Below, piece by piece: positions 15,922-24,488 of a stretch of 64,000 bases of DNA. The translations under genes and the position numbers were made by a program. Positions within the stretch are counted from its first letter, which is position 1, and each line of letters starts with the position of its first letter. This stretch comes from Thioclava nitratireducens. GTDB lineage: Bacteria > Pseudomonadota > Alphaproteobacteria > Rhodobacterales > Rhodobacteraceae. The stretch spans positions 62,001 through 126,000 of the forward strand of contig NZ_CP019438.1 in NCBI RefSeq assembly GCF_001940525.2, read 5' to 3'. The notes under the pieces are model-generated. The model was not told where the DNA came from. It was given only the letters and a program-made list of their open reading frames with translations, and did not search any database.

Positions 15922-16464
15922 ATGGACGCTGCGATTACTCACTGGATCAATTCCTTCGCGGGCCACATCCCCTTTGTCGATCAAGCGATGATCGCAATCA
16001 CTCAAGCGGGTGTGCCCTTCATCGTGCTCGTCGTCGTCCTGCAATGGTGGAGCCGGGAAAACCGGCAGCATCTGCGTCATGTCGCAATCTGCGCCGGACT
16101 TGCGTTCCTTCTGGGGCTTGCGATCAATCAGGGCATCCTGCTCTTCATCCACCGCGTGCGCCCATATGACGCCGGAGTCTCCAACCTTCTTATCGCCAAG
16201 AGCGCCGACTGGTCTTTTCCGTCCGACCACGCCACTGCCTCGATGTCAGTCGCCATGGCATTTGCGCTTCAGAGGCTTCCGTGGCGGGCGCTGGCATTCT
16301 TCGCGATGGCTTTCCTCATCTGTCTGTCGCGCATTTACGTCGGCACCCACTACGTCACCGACGTTCTGGGAGGCGCCGCCACCGGGATCGTGGCGACAAT
16401 CGCCGTCCGGGCGCTTTATCGAGAAAACAGCAAATTCGATCGTTTCGCGAAAAGCATACTTTAA
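15922..16464 (+). CDS. PAP2-family undecaprenyl-diphosphatase-like protein
   Basis: Membrane phosphatase of 180 aa. The three PAP2 active-site blocks are visible: HRVRPYD, PSDHATA and SRIYVGTHYVTDVLGG. By family it would dephosphorylate undecaprenyl diphosphate or a phospholipid phosphate in the periplasm (BcrC-like). I chose 15922 because AAAGG lies six bases upstream; an earlier ATG at 15859 has none. Divergent from a fusion protein that contains the same domain. Confidence 0.8.
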   Translation: MDAAITHWINSFAGHIPFVDQAMIAITQAGVPFIVLVVVLQWWSRENRQHLRHVAICAGLAFLLGLAINQGILLFIHRVRPYDAGVSNLLIAKSADWSFPSDHATASMSVAMAFALQRLPWRALAFFAMAFLICLSRIYVGTHYVTDVLGGAATGIVATIAVRALYRENSKFDRFAKSIL

Positions 16465-17077
16465 CAAAGCGTTATGACTATTGGTGGAGCAGCATTCATT
16501 GCTCGAGAGAAAGTTGGTTGGCCGCAGAAAAGGTGGCGTAAATATCGGATCTCGCTCGAAATTGCCTGAGCGTGGGGGGCACGGCTTCAATTTAGGCGGA
16601 GCTCGACGATCACCAGCGGATGGCGAGAGGTGCACACTGCCATCCAAACGCGGGTGATCCAGCGCGATTGGCTCTCCGGGAGGCTAGAGGCAAAGCAACG
16701 ATCATACCTAGCGTCGTCCCTCTCCGATCCCGAGACGTGCCGATAAGACGAAAATCACAGCTAATCCTCTCGCTCGTGACAAAGACCGTAAGCTCCGACT
16801 TCCGGCGGTCTGGAAAGCGCCCACATTACAGAGCCCAGCCGGGTTCCTTTCGTAGCTGGATGAAAGACCCGACCTGTGGCAGGACGGAAAAAACCTGGAA
16901 CGAACTCTGATCCCGATGGGTTTTATCTTCGTCGGCAGCTCGGCCACTCACGTCTGAACGGCGCATGCCGTGCAGTTTGCTCAGGCCTTAGCTAGTCGTT
17001 CATATCGCCGCGGGTCTGGCAACCTCTCTCGTTCTGCTCAGGGCCAACACTCGCCAGTCAAGTGCAAGAGATCGTCT
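16465..17077. other. Long intergenic stretch, nothing recognised
   Basis: About 610 bases with only short open frames lacking ribosome sites or recognisable products. It precedes a truncated BLUF gene and probably contains its promoter. Confidence 0.4.
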
Positions 17078-17350
17078 ATGAAAGACCTCCTAACCATTTC
17101 ATATCGGAGTGTTTCTTGCCTGCGCAAACCCGCAGACGAGATAAGTTCGATCCTTTCTGAAAGCCTCAGTCGAAACCAGAGACTTGGGATCACCGGTTTG
17201 CTGCTGTTCGACGGGAACTTTCTCCTTCAAACCTTAGAAGGCCCTCCAGTCGAAACGAAAAGCGTTTACGCGAAAATCATTTGCGACCTGCGCCACACGA
17301 ATATTACGCTACTCAGCACTCGATTGATCCGAACACGCGTTTTCCCCACC
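17078..17350 (+). pseudogene. BLUF blue-light sensor, 3' end removed by IS66
   Basis: N-terminal 91 residues of a flavin-binding BLUF domain. The key residues are visible: the Tyr in TISYRSV, the Asn in SRNQRLGITGLLL and the Gln in FLLQTLEGP, which together form the light-switching hydrogen-bond network. The sequence matches the family up to RTRVFPT, then runs into the left tip of the IS66 element at 17351 and stops after 14 alien residues. The missing last strand and helices are not found on the other side of the element, so 3' material was deleted. Function probably lost. Confidence 0.85.
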
Positions 17351-17375
17351 GTAACCGCCCGATTGAGACCGCAGG

Positions 17376-17717
17376 TTACTTCTGAAGCATAGGGGCGACC
17401 AAGATGATCGCCATGCCGGTCAGGCAAAAGATTGCGCCGATGATATCCCATCGGGTCGGAATCTGCCTCTCTACGGCCCAAAGCCATGCGATAGATGCTG
17501 TGATGTATATGCCGCCGTAGGCCGCATATGCACGACCGGCAAACTCGACCTCAACACGCGTCAGCAAGTATGCGAACAGGGCGAGGGAGATCGCGCCCGG
17601 GATAAGCCAGAGGGCGGAGCGGTCAAGACGCAGCCAGGCCCAGAACGCGAAGCAGCCCGCGATCTCGGCGAGAGCAGCCAGCACATACATGCCGATGGAG
17701 GCGAAGGCGCTCATCAT
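17376..17717 (-). CDS. ynfA: YnfA-like (UPF0060) protein, passenger of IS66 element
   Basis: 113-aa four-helix membrane protein of the UPF0060/YnfA small-transporter family, with the signature [17 protein letters not shown] and [12 protein letters not shown] as in the mer-operon copy. Its ATG at 17717 overlaps the tnpC stop in an ATGA junction, and its stop is only 25 bases inside the IS66 left tip. It is therefore part of the transposon and probably translated by coupling to tnpC. This gives IS66 a small efflux-type cargo. Confidence 0.85.
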   Translation of the reverse strand: MMSAFASIGMYVLAALAEIAGCFAFWAWLRLDRSALWLIPGAISLALFAYLLTRVEVEFAGRAYAAYGGIYITASIAWLWAVERQIPTRWDIIGAIFCLTGMAIILVAPMLQK

Positions 17718-19309
17718 GGGCGGGCTGCGCTCCACTGCCACGGCAGCAGTTCGTCAAGCCGGTTGATCTTGTGATCATGGATACGGTCGAGGATGTCGGC
17801 GAGCCAAGCCTGTGGATCGAGCCCGTTCATCTTGGCGGTTTCGATGAGCGTCATCGCCCGGGCCAGCGTCTCGCCACCGCTATCGGAGCCGACGAAGAGC
17901 CAGTTTTTCCGTCCGATGCCGATCGGGCGCATGGCGCGCTCGGCGGGGTTGTTGTCGATGCCAACGCGGCCGTCTGCGAGGAAGAGCTCGAAGGAGGACC
18001 AGCGGCTGAGACCGTATCGGAAGGCCTTGGCGAGATCGCTCTTGCCCGGAATGCGCAGCAGCTGGGCCTCGGCCCAGACCTTGAAGGCATCGAACATGGG
18101 GCGGGAGTGCGTCTGGCGCGCGGCCTGTCGTAGTTCGGCGGATTGACCGGCGACCTCGCGCTCGACATCATAAAGCTTGCCGATCCGGTCGAGGGCTTCC
18201 CGCGCAATCTCGGATTTTGTGCTGTCCCAGACATCATGGAAGTCGCGCCGAAGATGCGCCCAGCAGGCGGCCTCGCAGAACTGGCTGCTGCCGTCCGCGC
18301 GTGGTTCGTAAAGCAGATTGAAGCCAGCATAGGCGTCCGCCTGAAGGATACCGCCGCTGTCTTGCAGATGCCGCTGAGGATGTTCCCCCTTGCGATCCGG
18401 GGAGAAGCGGTAGACAACACCGGGCGGCGCGGCGCCGTCCCAAGGACGTTGATCCGAGACATAGGCCCAGACCCGCCCCTGCTTGACCCCTTTGCCGAGG
18501 CCGCGGTCCCGGCGTGACCGGTCCAGGACGCGGATCGGAGTGTCGTCCGCGTGCAGCACCGGCGCGGCCATCACCTCGGTCTCGATCCGTTCAATGATAG
18601 GGGCGAGCACCTTCATGGCGCGTCCGCACCAGTCCAGCAGCGTGCTGTCCGGGATGTCGACCCCCATCCGGGCGTAGATCTCGTTCTGGCGATAGAGCGG
18701 AAGGTGATCATCGAACTTGGACACGAGGATCTGGGCCAGAAGCCCAGGACCAGCCATGCTGCCGGGGATAGGGCGACTTGGGGCGGCAGGCTGCACCATC
18801 TTCTCGCACCGGCGACAGGACTTCTTCACCCGCGCGATCTGGATCACCTTCATCTGTGCCGCGACCATGTCGAGCAACTCGCTGACATCCTCACCCACCA
18901 CGCGAAGGTCGCCACCACAGTCGGGACAACAGGAGCCGGGATCGAGTTCGCGCCGTTCGCGAGGTGTCGTGTCCGAGACGCTCGGGCGTCGACGAGGCTT
19001 GATCTCAGCGACAGCGGCATCGATCGCCGCAGGCACCTCCTCCTCGACTGCCCCATCACGCTTCTCGGCAACTGCGACCAGCAGGTCTTCGAGCGCCAGT
19101 TCGAGCTGCGCGATCTCACGCTCAATCTTTTCCGAGGACTTTCCGAAGGCCTGTTTCTGGAGCTTGGCGATCCGCAAGCGCAGAGCCTGAACCAACTGCT
19201 CGTGGGCCTGAAGCGTGGCCGACATGCGTGCATTCTCCGCCTGAAGTGCGGCGATCATCGCCTTCAGGACCGCAGGATCATCAGAGAGAATGTGGGCATC
19301 ATCGGACAT
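17714..19309 (-). CDS. tnpC: IS66 TnpC transposase, element 1
   Basis: Main DDE transposase of IS66, 531 aa. The N-terminal coiled coil ([22 protein letters not shown]) is followed by a zinc-finger-like CCPDCGG...CRRCE, then the catalytic core with [11 protein letters not shown] and [10 protein letters not shown], and [20 protein letters not shown] near the C-terminus. The start at 19309 ([11 protein letters not shown]) matches the second element's protein; the frame upstream is open by chance. Ends overlapping the ynfA passenger. Confidence 0.92.
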   Translation of the reverse strand: MSDDAHILSDDPAVLKAMIAALQAENARMSATLQAHEQLVQALRLRIAKLQKQAFGKSSEKIEREIAQLELALEDLLVAVAEKRDGAVEEEVPAAIDAAVAEIKPRRRPSVSDTTPRERRELDPGSCCPDCGGDLRVVGEDVSELLDMVAAQMKVIQIARVKKSCRRCEKMVQPAAPSRPIPGSMAGPGLLAQILVSKFDDHLPLYRQNEIYARMGVDIPDSTLLDWCGRAMKVLAPIIERIETEVMAAPVLHADDTPIRVLDRSRRDRGLGKGVKQGRVWAYVSDQRPWDGAAPPGVVYRFSPDRKGEHPQRHLQDSGGILQADAYAGFNLLYEPRADGSSQFCEAACWAHLRRDFHDVWDSTKSEIAREALDRIGKLYDVEREVAGQSAELRQAARQTHSRPMFDAFKVWAEAQLLRIPGKSDLAKAFRYGLSRWSSFELFLADGRVGIDNNPAERAMRPIGIGRKNWLFVGSDSGGETLARAMTLIETAKMNGLDPQAWLADILDRIHDHKINRLDELLPWQWSAARP

Positions 19310-19371
19310 GCCGACTGATACCATGCACAGGTCGAAATGGCCAATAAAACAAGTGGATTCAGATAGATAAT

Positions 19372-19719
19372 CTATCCGACCCGCGCGGGTGGTGCGCCCC
19401 AGTCCGGGCGCCTCCAATCGATCCCTTCCCAGAGCATCGCCAGCTGGGCAGAGGTCAGCCGCGCGACCCCGGCCTTGGTGTTCGGCCAAGGAAACCGTCC
19501 GCGCTCGAGGACCTTGTAATAGAGGCAGAAGCCTTGGCCATCCCAGTAGAGCAGCTTCAGCCGATCCCCCTTTCGACCGCGGAACGCGAAGACCGCGCCG
19601 CTGGTGGGTTTCTGGCGCAGCACTTCCTGGGCCAGGGCTGAGAGCCCGGCAATTCCTTTCCGCATGTCGGTCGCGCCGCACGCCAGGTAGACCCGGACCC
19701 CGGTGCCTGGGCCGATCAT
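19372..19719 (-). CDS. tnpB: IS66 TnpB, element 1
   Basis: 115-aa accessory protein of IS66 transposition with the family's opening VRVYLACGATDMRKG and the core FRGRKGDRLKLLYWDGQGF. Overlaps the 3' end of tnpA by four bases. Nearly identical in pattern to the TnpB of the second element. Confidence 0.92.
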   Translation of the reverse strand: MIGPGTGVRVYLACGATDMRKGIAGLSALAQEVLRQKPTSGAVFAFRGRKGDRLKLLYWDGQGFCLYYKVLERGRFPWPNTKAGVARLTSAQLAMLWEGIDWRRPDWGAPPARVG

Positions 19720-19797
19720 GCCGCTTCCACCGCGCGGATCAGCCCGGTCAGCGCCTCCCCATCCATGCTGCTGTCGAAACGGAGGCAGCGACCGTTC
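19716..19797 (-). pseudogene. tnpA: IS66 tnpA 3' fragment, element 1
   Basis: Last 26 codons of tnpA (CLRFDSSMDGEALTGLIRAV region). The rest of the gene lies at 22622-22913; the two parts join in frame as GNGRCLRFDSS once the second IS66 and one copy of the duplicated GACCGTTC are removed. Confidence 0.85.
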
Positions 19798-19812
19798 GTA
19801 ACCGGCCGGTTG

Positions 19813-20109
19813 CTACCGCGGCGATTGGGCCTTGATGCGGGCGACGAGATCGGCGTCATGGACGAAGTCGTCGAGCAACTCATGCCAAGTTTCGGGAGTG
19901 ATGCGCGCGGCAGTGAGCATGTCTCGGAGTTCTTCGATGCCGCGGTCTGTGAGGGCCGTAATGGCCTCTTCCGAACTGGTATAGACGCTGATGATGTCAC
20001 CGTAGGTCAGATTGTCGTCATTGGAGACGATGGCTTCAAGCAACTCGCGGTCTTCGCCGAGTATCTTCGCGACATAGTCGATCGTGCAGACATGGGTGAC
20101 GGTCGCCAT
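19813..20109 (-). CDS. Hypothetical passenger protein coupled to IS66 tnpC
   Basis: 98-aa acidic helical protein of unknown function. Its ATG shares a base with the tnpC stop (TGATG), and its stop lies 15 bases inside the element's end, so it is transposon cargo, in the same position as ynfA in element 1. The sequence (YVAKILGEDRELLEAIVSND, GIEELRDMLTAARIT) suggests a small DNA- or protein-binding helical fold, but I recognise no family. It may be an accessory transposition factor or cargo. Confidence 0.75.
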   Translation of the reverse strand: MATVTHVCTIDYVAKILGEDRELLEAIVSNDDNLTYGDIISVYTSSEEAITALTDRGIEELRDMLTAARITPETWHELLDDFVHDADLVARIKAQSPR

Positions 20110-21734
20110 CAGGCGGCCTCGGCCTGAGCGGCGGCGACCGGTGTCCAGTTCCATGGGAGTAGCTCGTCGAGCCGGTTGATCTTGTGATCGTTGATGCGGT
20201 CGAGCACGTCGGCGAGGTAGGCCTGCGGATCGAGGCCGTTCAGCTTTGCGGTCTCGATGATCGTCATGGCGCGGGCCAGCGTTTCGCCGCCGGTGTCGGC
20301 GCCTGCAAAGAGCCAGTTCTTCCGACCGATGCCGATCGGACGCAGGGCGCGCTCGGCTGGATTGTTATCGATGGCAACGCGGCCATCGCTGAGGAAGAGG
20401 CTGAACGAGGCCCGGCGGGCCAGCCCATAACGGAACGCGCGCGCAAGGTCCCCCTTGCCGGGGATCCGCGTGAGCTGGCTTTCGGACCAGGCGAAGAAGG
20501 CCTCGACCTTCGGGGCGCTGTGCGTCTGCCGCGCGGCAAGGCGGATCTCGGCGGGCTGCCCGTTGATCTCGCGCTCGATGTCGTAGAGCGCGCCGATGCG
20601 GTCGAGTGCCTCGCGCGCGATGGCGGATTTCGTCTTGTCCCATTCGTCATGGAAGTCACGCCGCAGATGCGCCCAGCAGGACGCCTCCTGCAGGCGGGGC
20701 GTGCCATCGGGATCGGGTTCGTAAAGCTTGTTGTAGCCCTTGTAGCCATCGGCCTGCAGGATGCCGCAGGTCTGGGCGAGATGCCCATGCACGTGTTCCT
20801 GCTTCCAGTCCGGGGCGAAGCGGTAGACCGCCCCGGGTGGCGCGGTTCCGGCCCAAGGTCGTGGATCGCGGACATAGGCCCAGATCCGGCCCTGCTTCAC
20901 CCCCTTGCCGAGGCCGCGGTCCTTGAGGGACCGGTCCAGCACCCGGATCGGGGTGTCGTCCGCATGCAGCAGGTCGCTGGCCATCACATCGGCTTCGATC
21001 CGTTCGACCAGCGGCGCCAGCACCTTCATGGCGCGCCCACACCAGTCGACCAGCGTGCTGTCCGGGATGTCGGCCCCCATGCGGCCGAAGATCTCGTTCA
21101 GGCGATACAAGGGAAGATGGTCATCGAACTTGGAGACGAGGATCCAGGCCAAGAGCGCCGCGCTCGCCATGCTACCGGGGATCGGACGGCTGGGTGCCGG
21201 TGTCTGCACCATCTTCTCACAGCGGCGGCAGGACTTCTTCAGCCGCGCGATCTGCAGGACCTTCAGCTGTGCCGCAACCAGGTCGAGCATCTCGCTCATG
21301 TCTTCGCCAACGAGCCGCAGGTCGCCACCGCAATCCGGGCAGCAGCTGCCGAGGTCGAGCTCGCGCCGCTCCCGCGGGGTAGCCTCCGAGACGCGGGGAC
21401 GACGGCGGGATTTGTGTTTGTCCACATCGCCGGTCTTCGCCTCAGGGGCAGGATCCGCCTCGTCTTCGTCCGTCGGGGTGGTGGCGCTTTCGGCGCTGGC
21501 AATCAACAGATCCTCAAGCGCCAGTTCCAGCTGTTCGATCTCGCGCTCAATCTTCTCCGAGGACTTTCCGAAGGCCTGCTTCTTGAGCTTCGCGATGCGC
21601 AGCCGCAGCGTCTGGATCAGCTGGTCATGCGCCCGGATCGTCGCCGACATCCTGGCGTTTTCCGCCTGCAAGGCGGCGATCATCGCTTTCAGAACAGCGG
21701 GATCTTCGGGGAGGATGGGCGCATCGCTTGACAT
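20109..21734 (-). CDS. tnpC: IS66 TnpC transposase, element 2
   Basis: 541-aa IS66 transposase, closely similar to that of element 1 along its length ([69 protein letters not shown]). The region after the coiled coil differs and is more acidic. The start at 21734 ([11 protein letters not shown]) matches its paralogue. Intact. Confidence 0.93.
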   Translation of the reverse strand: MSSDAPILPEDPAVLKAMIAALQAENARMSATIRAHDQLIQTLRLRIAKLKKQAFGKSSEKIEREIEQLELALEDLLIASAESATTPTDEDEADPAPEAKTGDVDKHKSRRRPRVSEATPRERRELDLGSCCPDCGGDLRLVGEDMSEMLDLVAAQLKVLQIARLKKSCRRCEKMVQTPAPSRPIPGSMASAALLAWILVSKFDDHLPLYRLNEIFGRMGADIPDSTLVDWCGRAMKVLAPLVERIEADVMASDLLHADDTPIRVLDRSLKDRGLGKGVKQGRIWAYVRDPRPWAGTAPPGAVYRFAPDWKQEHVHGHLAQTCGILQADGYKGYNKLYEPDPDGTPRLQEASCWAHLRRDFHDEWDKTKSAIAREALDRIGALYDIEREINGQPAEIRLAARQTHSAPKVEAFFAWSESQLTRIPGKGDLARAFRYGLARRASFSLFLSDGRVAIDNNPAERALRPIGIGRKNWLFAGADTGGETLARAMTIIETAKLNGLDPQAYLADVLDRINDHKINRLDELLPWNWTPVAAAQAEAA

Positions 21735-21796
21735 GCCACCATCTAACACACCCCATCAGGAAGCGCCATAAAAACAAGGTGTTTCGGGTAGATAAA

Positions 21797-22144
21797 TCAC
21801 CCGACACGGGCCGGTGGAGCGCCCCAATCTGGCCGCCGCCAATCAATCCCTTCCCACAACATCGCCAGCTGCGCCGAGGTCAGTCGCACCGCCCCCGAGC
21901 TGGTGTTCGGCCAGGGAAAGCGCCCACGCTCGAGGACCTTGTAGTAAAGACAGAACCCCTGGCCGTCCCAGTAAAGCAGCTTCAGCCGATCCCCCTTGCG
22001 GCCCCGGAAGGCAAAGACTGCACCGCCGGTCGGCTTCTGGCGCAGCACGTCTTGCGCCAGCGCCGCCAACCCACCGATCCCCTTACGCATATCCGTCGTC
22101 CCGCAGGCCAGATACACCCGCACCCCGGTCCCCGGCCCGATCAT
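21797..22144 (-). CDS. tnpB: IS66 TnpB, element 2
   Basis: 115-aa TnpB with VRVYLACGTTDMRKG and FRGRKGDRLKLLYWDGQGF. Overlaps tnpA by four bases. Intact; nearly the same as the protein of element 1. Confidence 0.93.
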   Translation of the reverse strand: MIGPGTGVRVYLACGTTDMRKGIGGLAALAQDVLRQKPTGGAVFAFRGRKGDRLKLLYWDGQGFCLYYKVLERGRFPWPNTSSGAVRLTSAQLAMLWEGIDWRRPDWGAPPARVG

Positions 22145-22521
22145 GCGGCATCCACCGCGCGAACCAAGCGGGACAGCGCTGCATCGTCGATGTTGCTCTC
22201 GAACCGGAGCACGCGGCCCTTCGCAAGCCGCAACTCAACCCAGACTACGGGAGTGGTAGCTGTGGTTCGATCCTCAACCACCGTCAGGTCCATCGCGGGC
22301 ACCATGCCGGCGGGCAGGAACAGCACGCCCGTCTCGGGTGACCACAACCCCTTCCGCTTCAGCTCGTGACGCCACGCGTAAATCTGCTGACGCGTCACCT
22401 CGTGCCGTTGCGCAACCTGGGTCACCGTCGCGCCGGCGATCCCCACCGCGCTCACGATCGCCAGCTTCATCTCGTCGTCCCAACGCCGGCGGCGCTCAAC
22501 ACCCAAAACCTCGCCCCGCAT
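22141..22521 (-). CDS. tnpA: IS66 TnpA, element 2
   Basis: 126-aa TnpA with an N-terminal helix-turn-helix (VTQVAQRHEVTRQQIYAWR) that is likely to bind the transposon ends, and a C-terminal part VELRLAKGRVLRFESNID. The start at 22521 (MRGEVLGVERRRRW) is matched by element 1. Intact. Confidence 0.9.
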   Translation of the reverse strand: MRGEVLGVERRRRWDDEMKLAIVSAVGIAGATVTQVAQRHEVTRQQIYAWRHELKRKGLWSPETGVLFLPAGMVPAMDLTVVEDRTTATTPVVWVELRLAKGRVLRFESNIDDAALSRLVRAVDAA

Positions 22522-22621
22522 AGCCCCTCCGCGCATAAGAGACGTCGTTTGCGACGTCGTTATGCACGTGTCTTAGGGCCTCACGCCGAAATCTGGCAGG
22601 CGGTGCCAACCGGGCCGTTAC

Positions 22622-22913
22622 GACCGTTCCCCAAACGCAGCTCGACAAAAACCGGGCGAGCGGGCGGGGAGTGGGCCGGTTCGGACTGGGTGCCGAAATC
22701 AAGAGGCAGGAAGACTGCTCCCCGATCCGGCGACCAAAGGCCCTTCTTCTTCAGGTCCCGGCGGCAGCCGTAGATTTGCGAGCGCGTGAGCTCATGCCGC
22801 TGGGCAACTTGCGTAACCGAAGCCCCGCCAGCACCCACTTCCAGCAAGATCTCGAGCTTCTCCTCGTCGCTCCAACGACGGCGCCGTTCGACACCCAGAA
22901 CTTCACCCAACAT
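22622..22913 (-). pseudogene. tnpA: IS66 tnpA 5' fragment, element 1
   Basis: N-terminal part of TnpA (MLGEVLGVERRRRW, then VTQVAQRHELTRSQIYG) that is interrupted after VELRLGNG by element 2. Beyond that point the frame reads into the second element's tip. Together with 19716-19797 it makes a normal-length gene. Confidence 0.88.
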
Positions 22914-23011
22914 AGCGCCTCCCAATAAGACACGTCGCTAAAGACGTCGTTATGCACGTGTCTTATCTCGGTCCGCCTCCATCTGGCAGGCGGCATCAAT
23001 CGGGCGCTTAC

Positions 23012-23300
23012 CCTTCCGCATCGGCGGGCGTGACTTTCGTGCTGACTTCCACGAGAACGACCGCCGGGCTGAACTGCTCGATAAGGGCGGCATAGCCGCC
23101 GGTGGGCACTGCGAAAGCCGTGTAGGTGCAAAGGCCACGAGACCGATTGTGCAGAGCGCTTCTGCGATGGCTGCCGTTGTACCGGCCCCCACCATTGATA
23201 ATCCACACTACGTGTGCACCTCCATCTCGGGAGTGATTATGGAGCCGGGACACCGCGATCAGTTTGCAATGACGGCGATTAAAGGAATTTGTAACGTCAC
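23012..23300. other. Right flank of IS66 element 1, no gene supported
   Basis: About 290 bases with short minus-strand open frames, one of which reads LIEQFSPAVVLVEVSTKV next to the IS66 tip. This may be the broken remains of a gene, but I cannot name it and no ribosome site is seen. It does not contain the missing BLUF 3' end. Confidence 0.35.
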
Positions 23301-24431
23301 TTATCGGTCATCCTCGCTCGACCGCCGGACCCTCCGAAATATCCAGCCTAGTCGCCAGAAGAGAAATGTCATTGCTCCCGCAGAAGCGACCATCAGTCCA
23401 AGGGCATAGGCATAACCGAACCGCCATCCCAGCTCGGGAAGGTTATAGGGCGAGGCGCGATCGAAATTCATGCCGTAAAGTCCGGCGATGAAGGTCATCG
23501 GAATAAAGACCGTCGCGATCATCGTCAGGACCTTCATCACCTCGTTCATCCGGTTTGAGATTGACGACAGCTGCAGGTCCACCAGGCCTTGGGCCGTTTC
23601 CCGGTAAACTTCGACCATGTCGAGCAGTTGAAAGGCGTGATCGGAACAATCTCGGAGATAAGGTAGAAGCGACTCGTCGACCTGTGGCGTGTCATCGCGT
23701 TGCAGTGCGGCAAGCGCCTCGCGCACCGGCCAAAGCGCGTGTCGCAGATCAAGAAGTTCACGCTTCAGGAGATGGATATCGCGTACAACACCGTCTCCGG
23801 GCTCCTGCAAAATGCGTTCCTCAAGCCCTTCGACCAAGTCGCCATACCGTTCCAGGATCGGGAAATAGGTATCTATGATGGCATCAATCAGCGCATAGAA
23901 GAGATAGGCGCTCGATCCTCGTATGCGCCCGGCCCCGCCTGCAAGGCGCTTGCGGACACCCTCGAAACAATCGCGTGGGCCCTCACGCAGGGTCAGGACG
24001 AAATCAGGTCCAAGGAGCAGTGTGATCTGGTCGGCAACGAATGGAGGCCCGGACACCGGCATGCGCAGGACTGTCAGAACAAGATCTCCATCGAAATCGG
24101 TGTGGGCTCTTTGATCGAGATGGAACAGATCGGCAATGGCAAGCTCGCTCAGGCCGACGCCTCCGGCCAGTTCTGCGATCGCCAAATGGTCCTTCAACCC
24201 GCAGATGTCGATCCAAAGCAATTCGCCGTCATGTGTGCCGGGCCGAGCGGTTTCCACTGCATAGCCTTTCGGACCATAGCGATACCAGGTTACCTGTGTT
24301 TCATGCGCATCCTTGGGTGGCTCGATCGCAACCGGTGAAGTCCCAACACTGCGGGATTGCCGCCTCGTTCTTCGATCCTGAACCGTGCGTAAGGCAGTCA
24401 AGAGCGAGTTTTTGTCGATTGGATTTCTCAT
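23301..24431 (-). CDS. CorA-family divalent cation transporter
   Basis: Inner-membrane Mg2+/Co2+ or Zn2+ channel of the CorA/ZntB superfamily, 376 aa. A large N-terminal cytoplasmic domain (WIDICGLKDHLAI, then LFHLDQRAH) is followed by a long helical stalk and two C-terminal membrane helices. The pore signature is present as GLYGMNFD. I chose the ATG at 24431; the frame continues upstream but overlaps the divergent mscS promoter. It faces the mscS gene across a 57-base gap. Confidence 0.88.
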   Translation of the reverse strand: MRNPIDKNSLLTALRTVQDRRTRRQSRSVGTSPVAIEPPKDAHETQVTWYRYGPKGYAVETARPGTHDGELLWIDICGLKDHLAIAELAGGVGLSELAIADLFHLDQRAHTDFDGDLVLTVLRMPVSGPPFVADQITLLLGPDFVLTLREGPRDCFEGVRKRLAGGAGRIRGSSAYLFYALIDAIIDTYFPILERYGDLVEGLEERILQEPGDGVVRDIHLLKRELLDLRHALWPVREALAALQRDDTPQVDESLLPYLRDCSDHAFQLLDMVEVYRETAQGLVDLQLSSISNRMNEVMKVLTMIATVFIPMTFIAGLYGMNFDRASPYNLPELGWRFGYAYALGLMVASAGAMTFLFWRLGWIFRRVRRSSEDDR

Positions 24432-24488
24432 TTCATCACTGTTTTCAAAAGAGTGCTCATCGTCAATAGTATGCACTGGAGGCACCTC

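Larger units (their letters stand above)
19798..22621 (-). mobile_element. IS66-family element 2 (complete, 2824 bp), nested in element 1
   Basis: Inverted repeats GTAACCGGCCGGTTG (left) and GTAACGGCCCGGTTG (right, read inwards). Flanked by the 8-bp duplication GACCGTTC at 19790-19797 and 22622-22629, inside tnpA of element 1. Gene order from right to left is tnpA, tnpB, tnpC and a coupled small gene of unknown function in the place where element 1 carries ynfA. Confidence 0.93.
17351..23011 (-). mobile_element. IS66-family element 1, with ynfA passenger, interrupted by a second IS66
   Basis: Terminal inverted repeats start GTAACCGCCCGATTG (17351, left) and GTAAGCGCCCGATTG (reading in from 23011). 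Without the nested element and one target duplication it is about 2829 bp. Gene order from right to left is tnpA (split), tnpB, tnpC, then a ynfA-like gene coupled to tnpC. The outer flanks (TCCCCACC left, CCTTCCGC right) do not form a duplication and the left flank is a truncated BLUF gene, so a deletion or rearrangement followed insertion. Confidence 0.85.

Noticed and set aside
16620..16910. 96-codon plus-strand frame in the gap before BLUF
   Set aside because: No ribosome site, basic and disordered composition, no relatives recognised.
20184..21731. 515-codon plus-strand open frame opposite IS66 tnpC
   Set aside because: Antisense of a clear transposase gene; no start signal and atypical composition.
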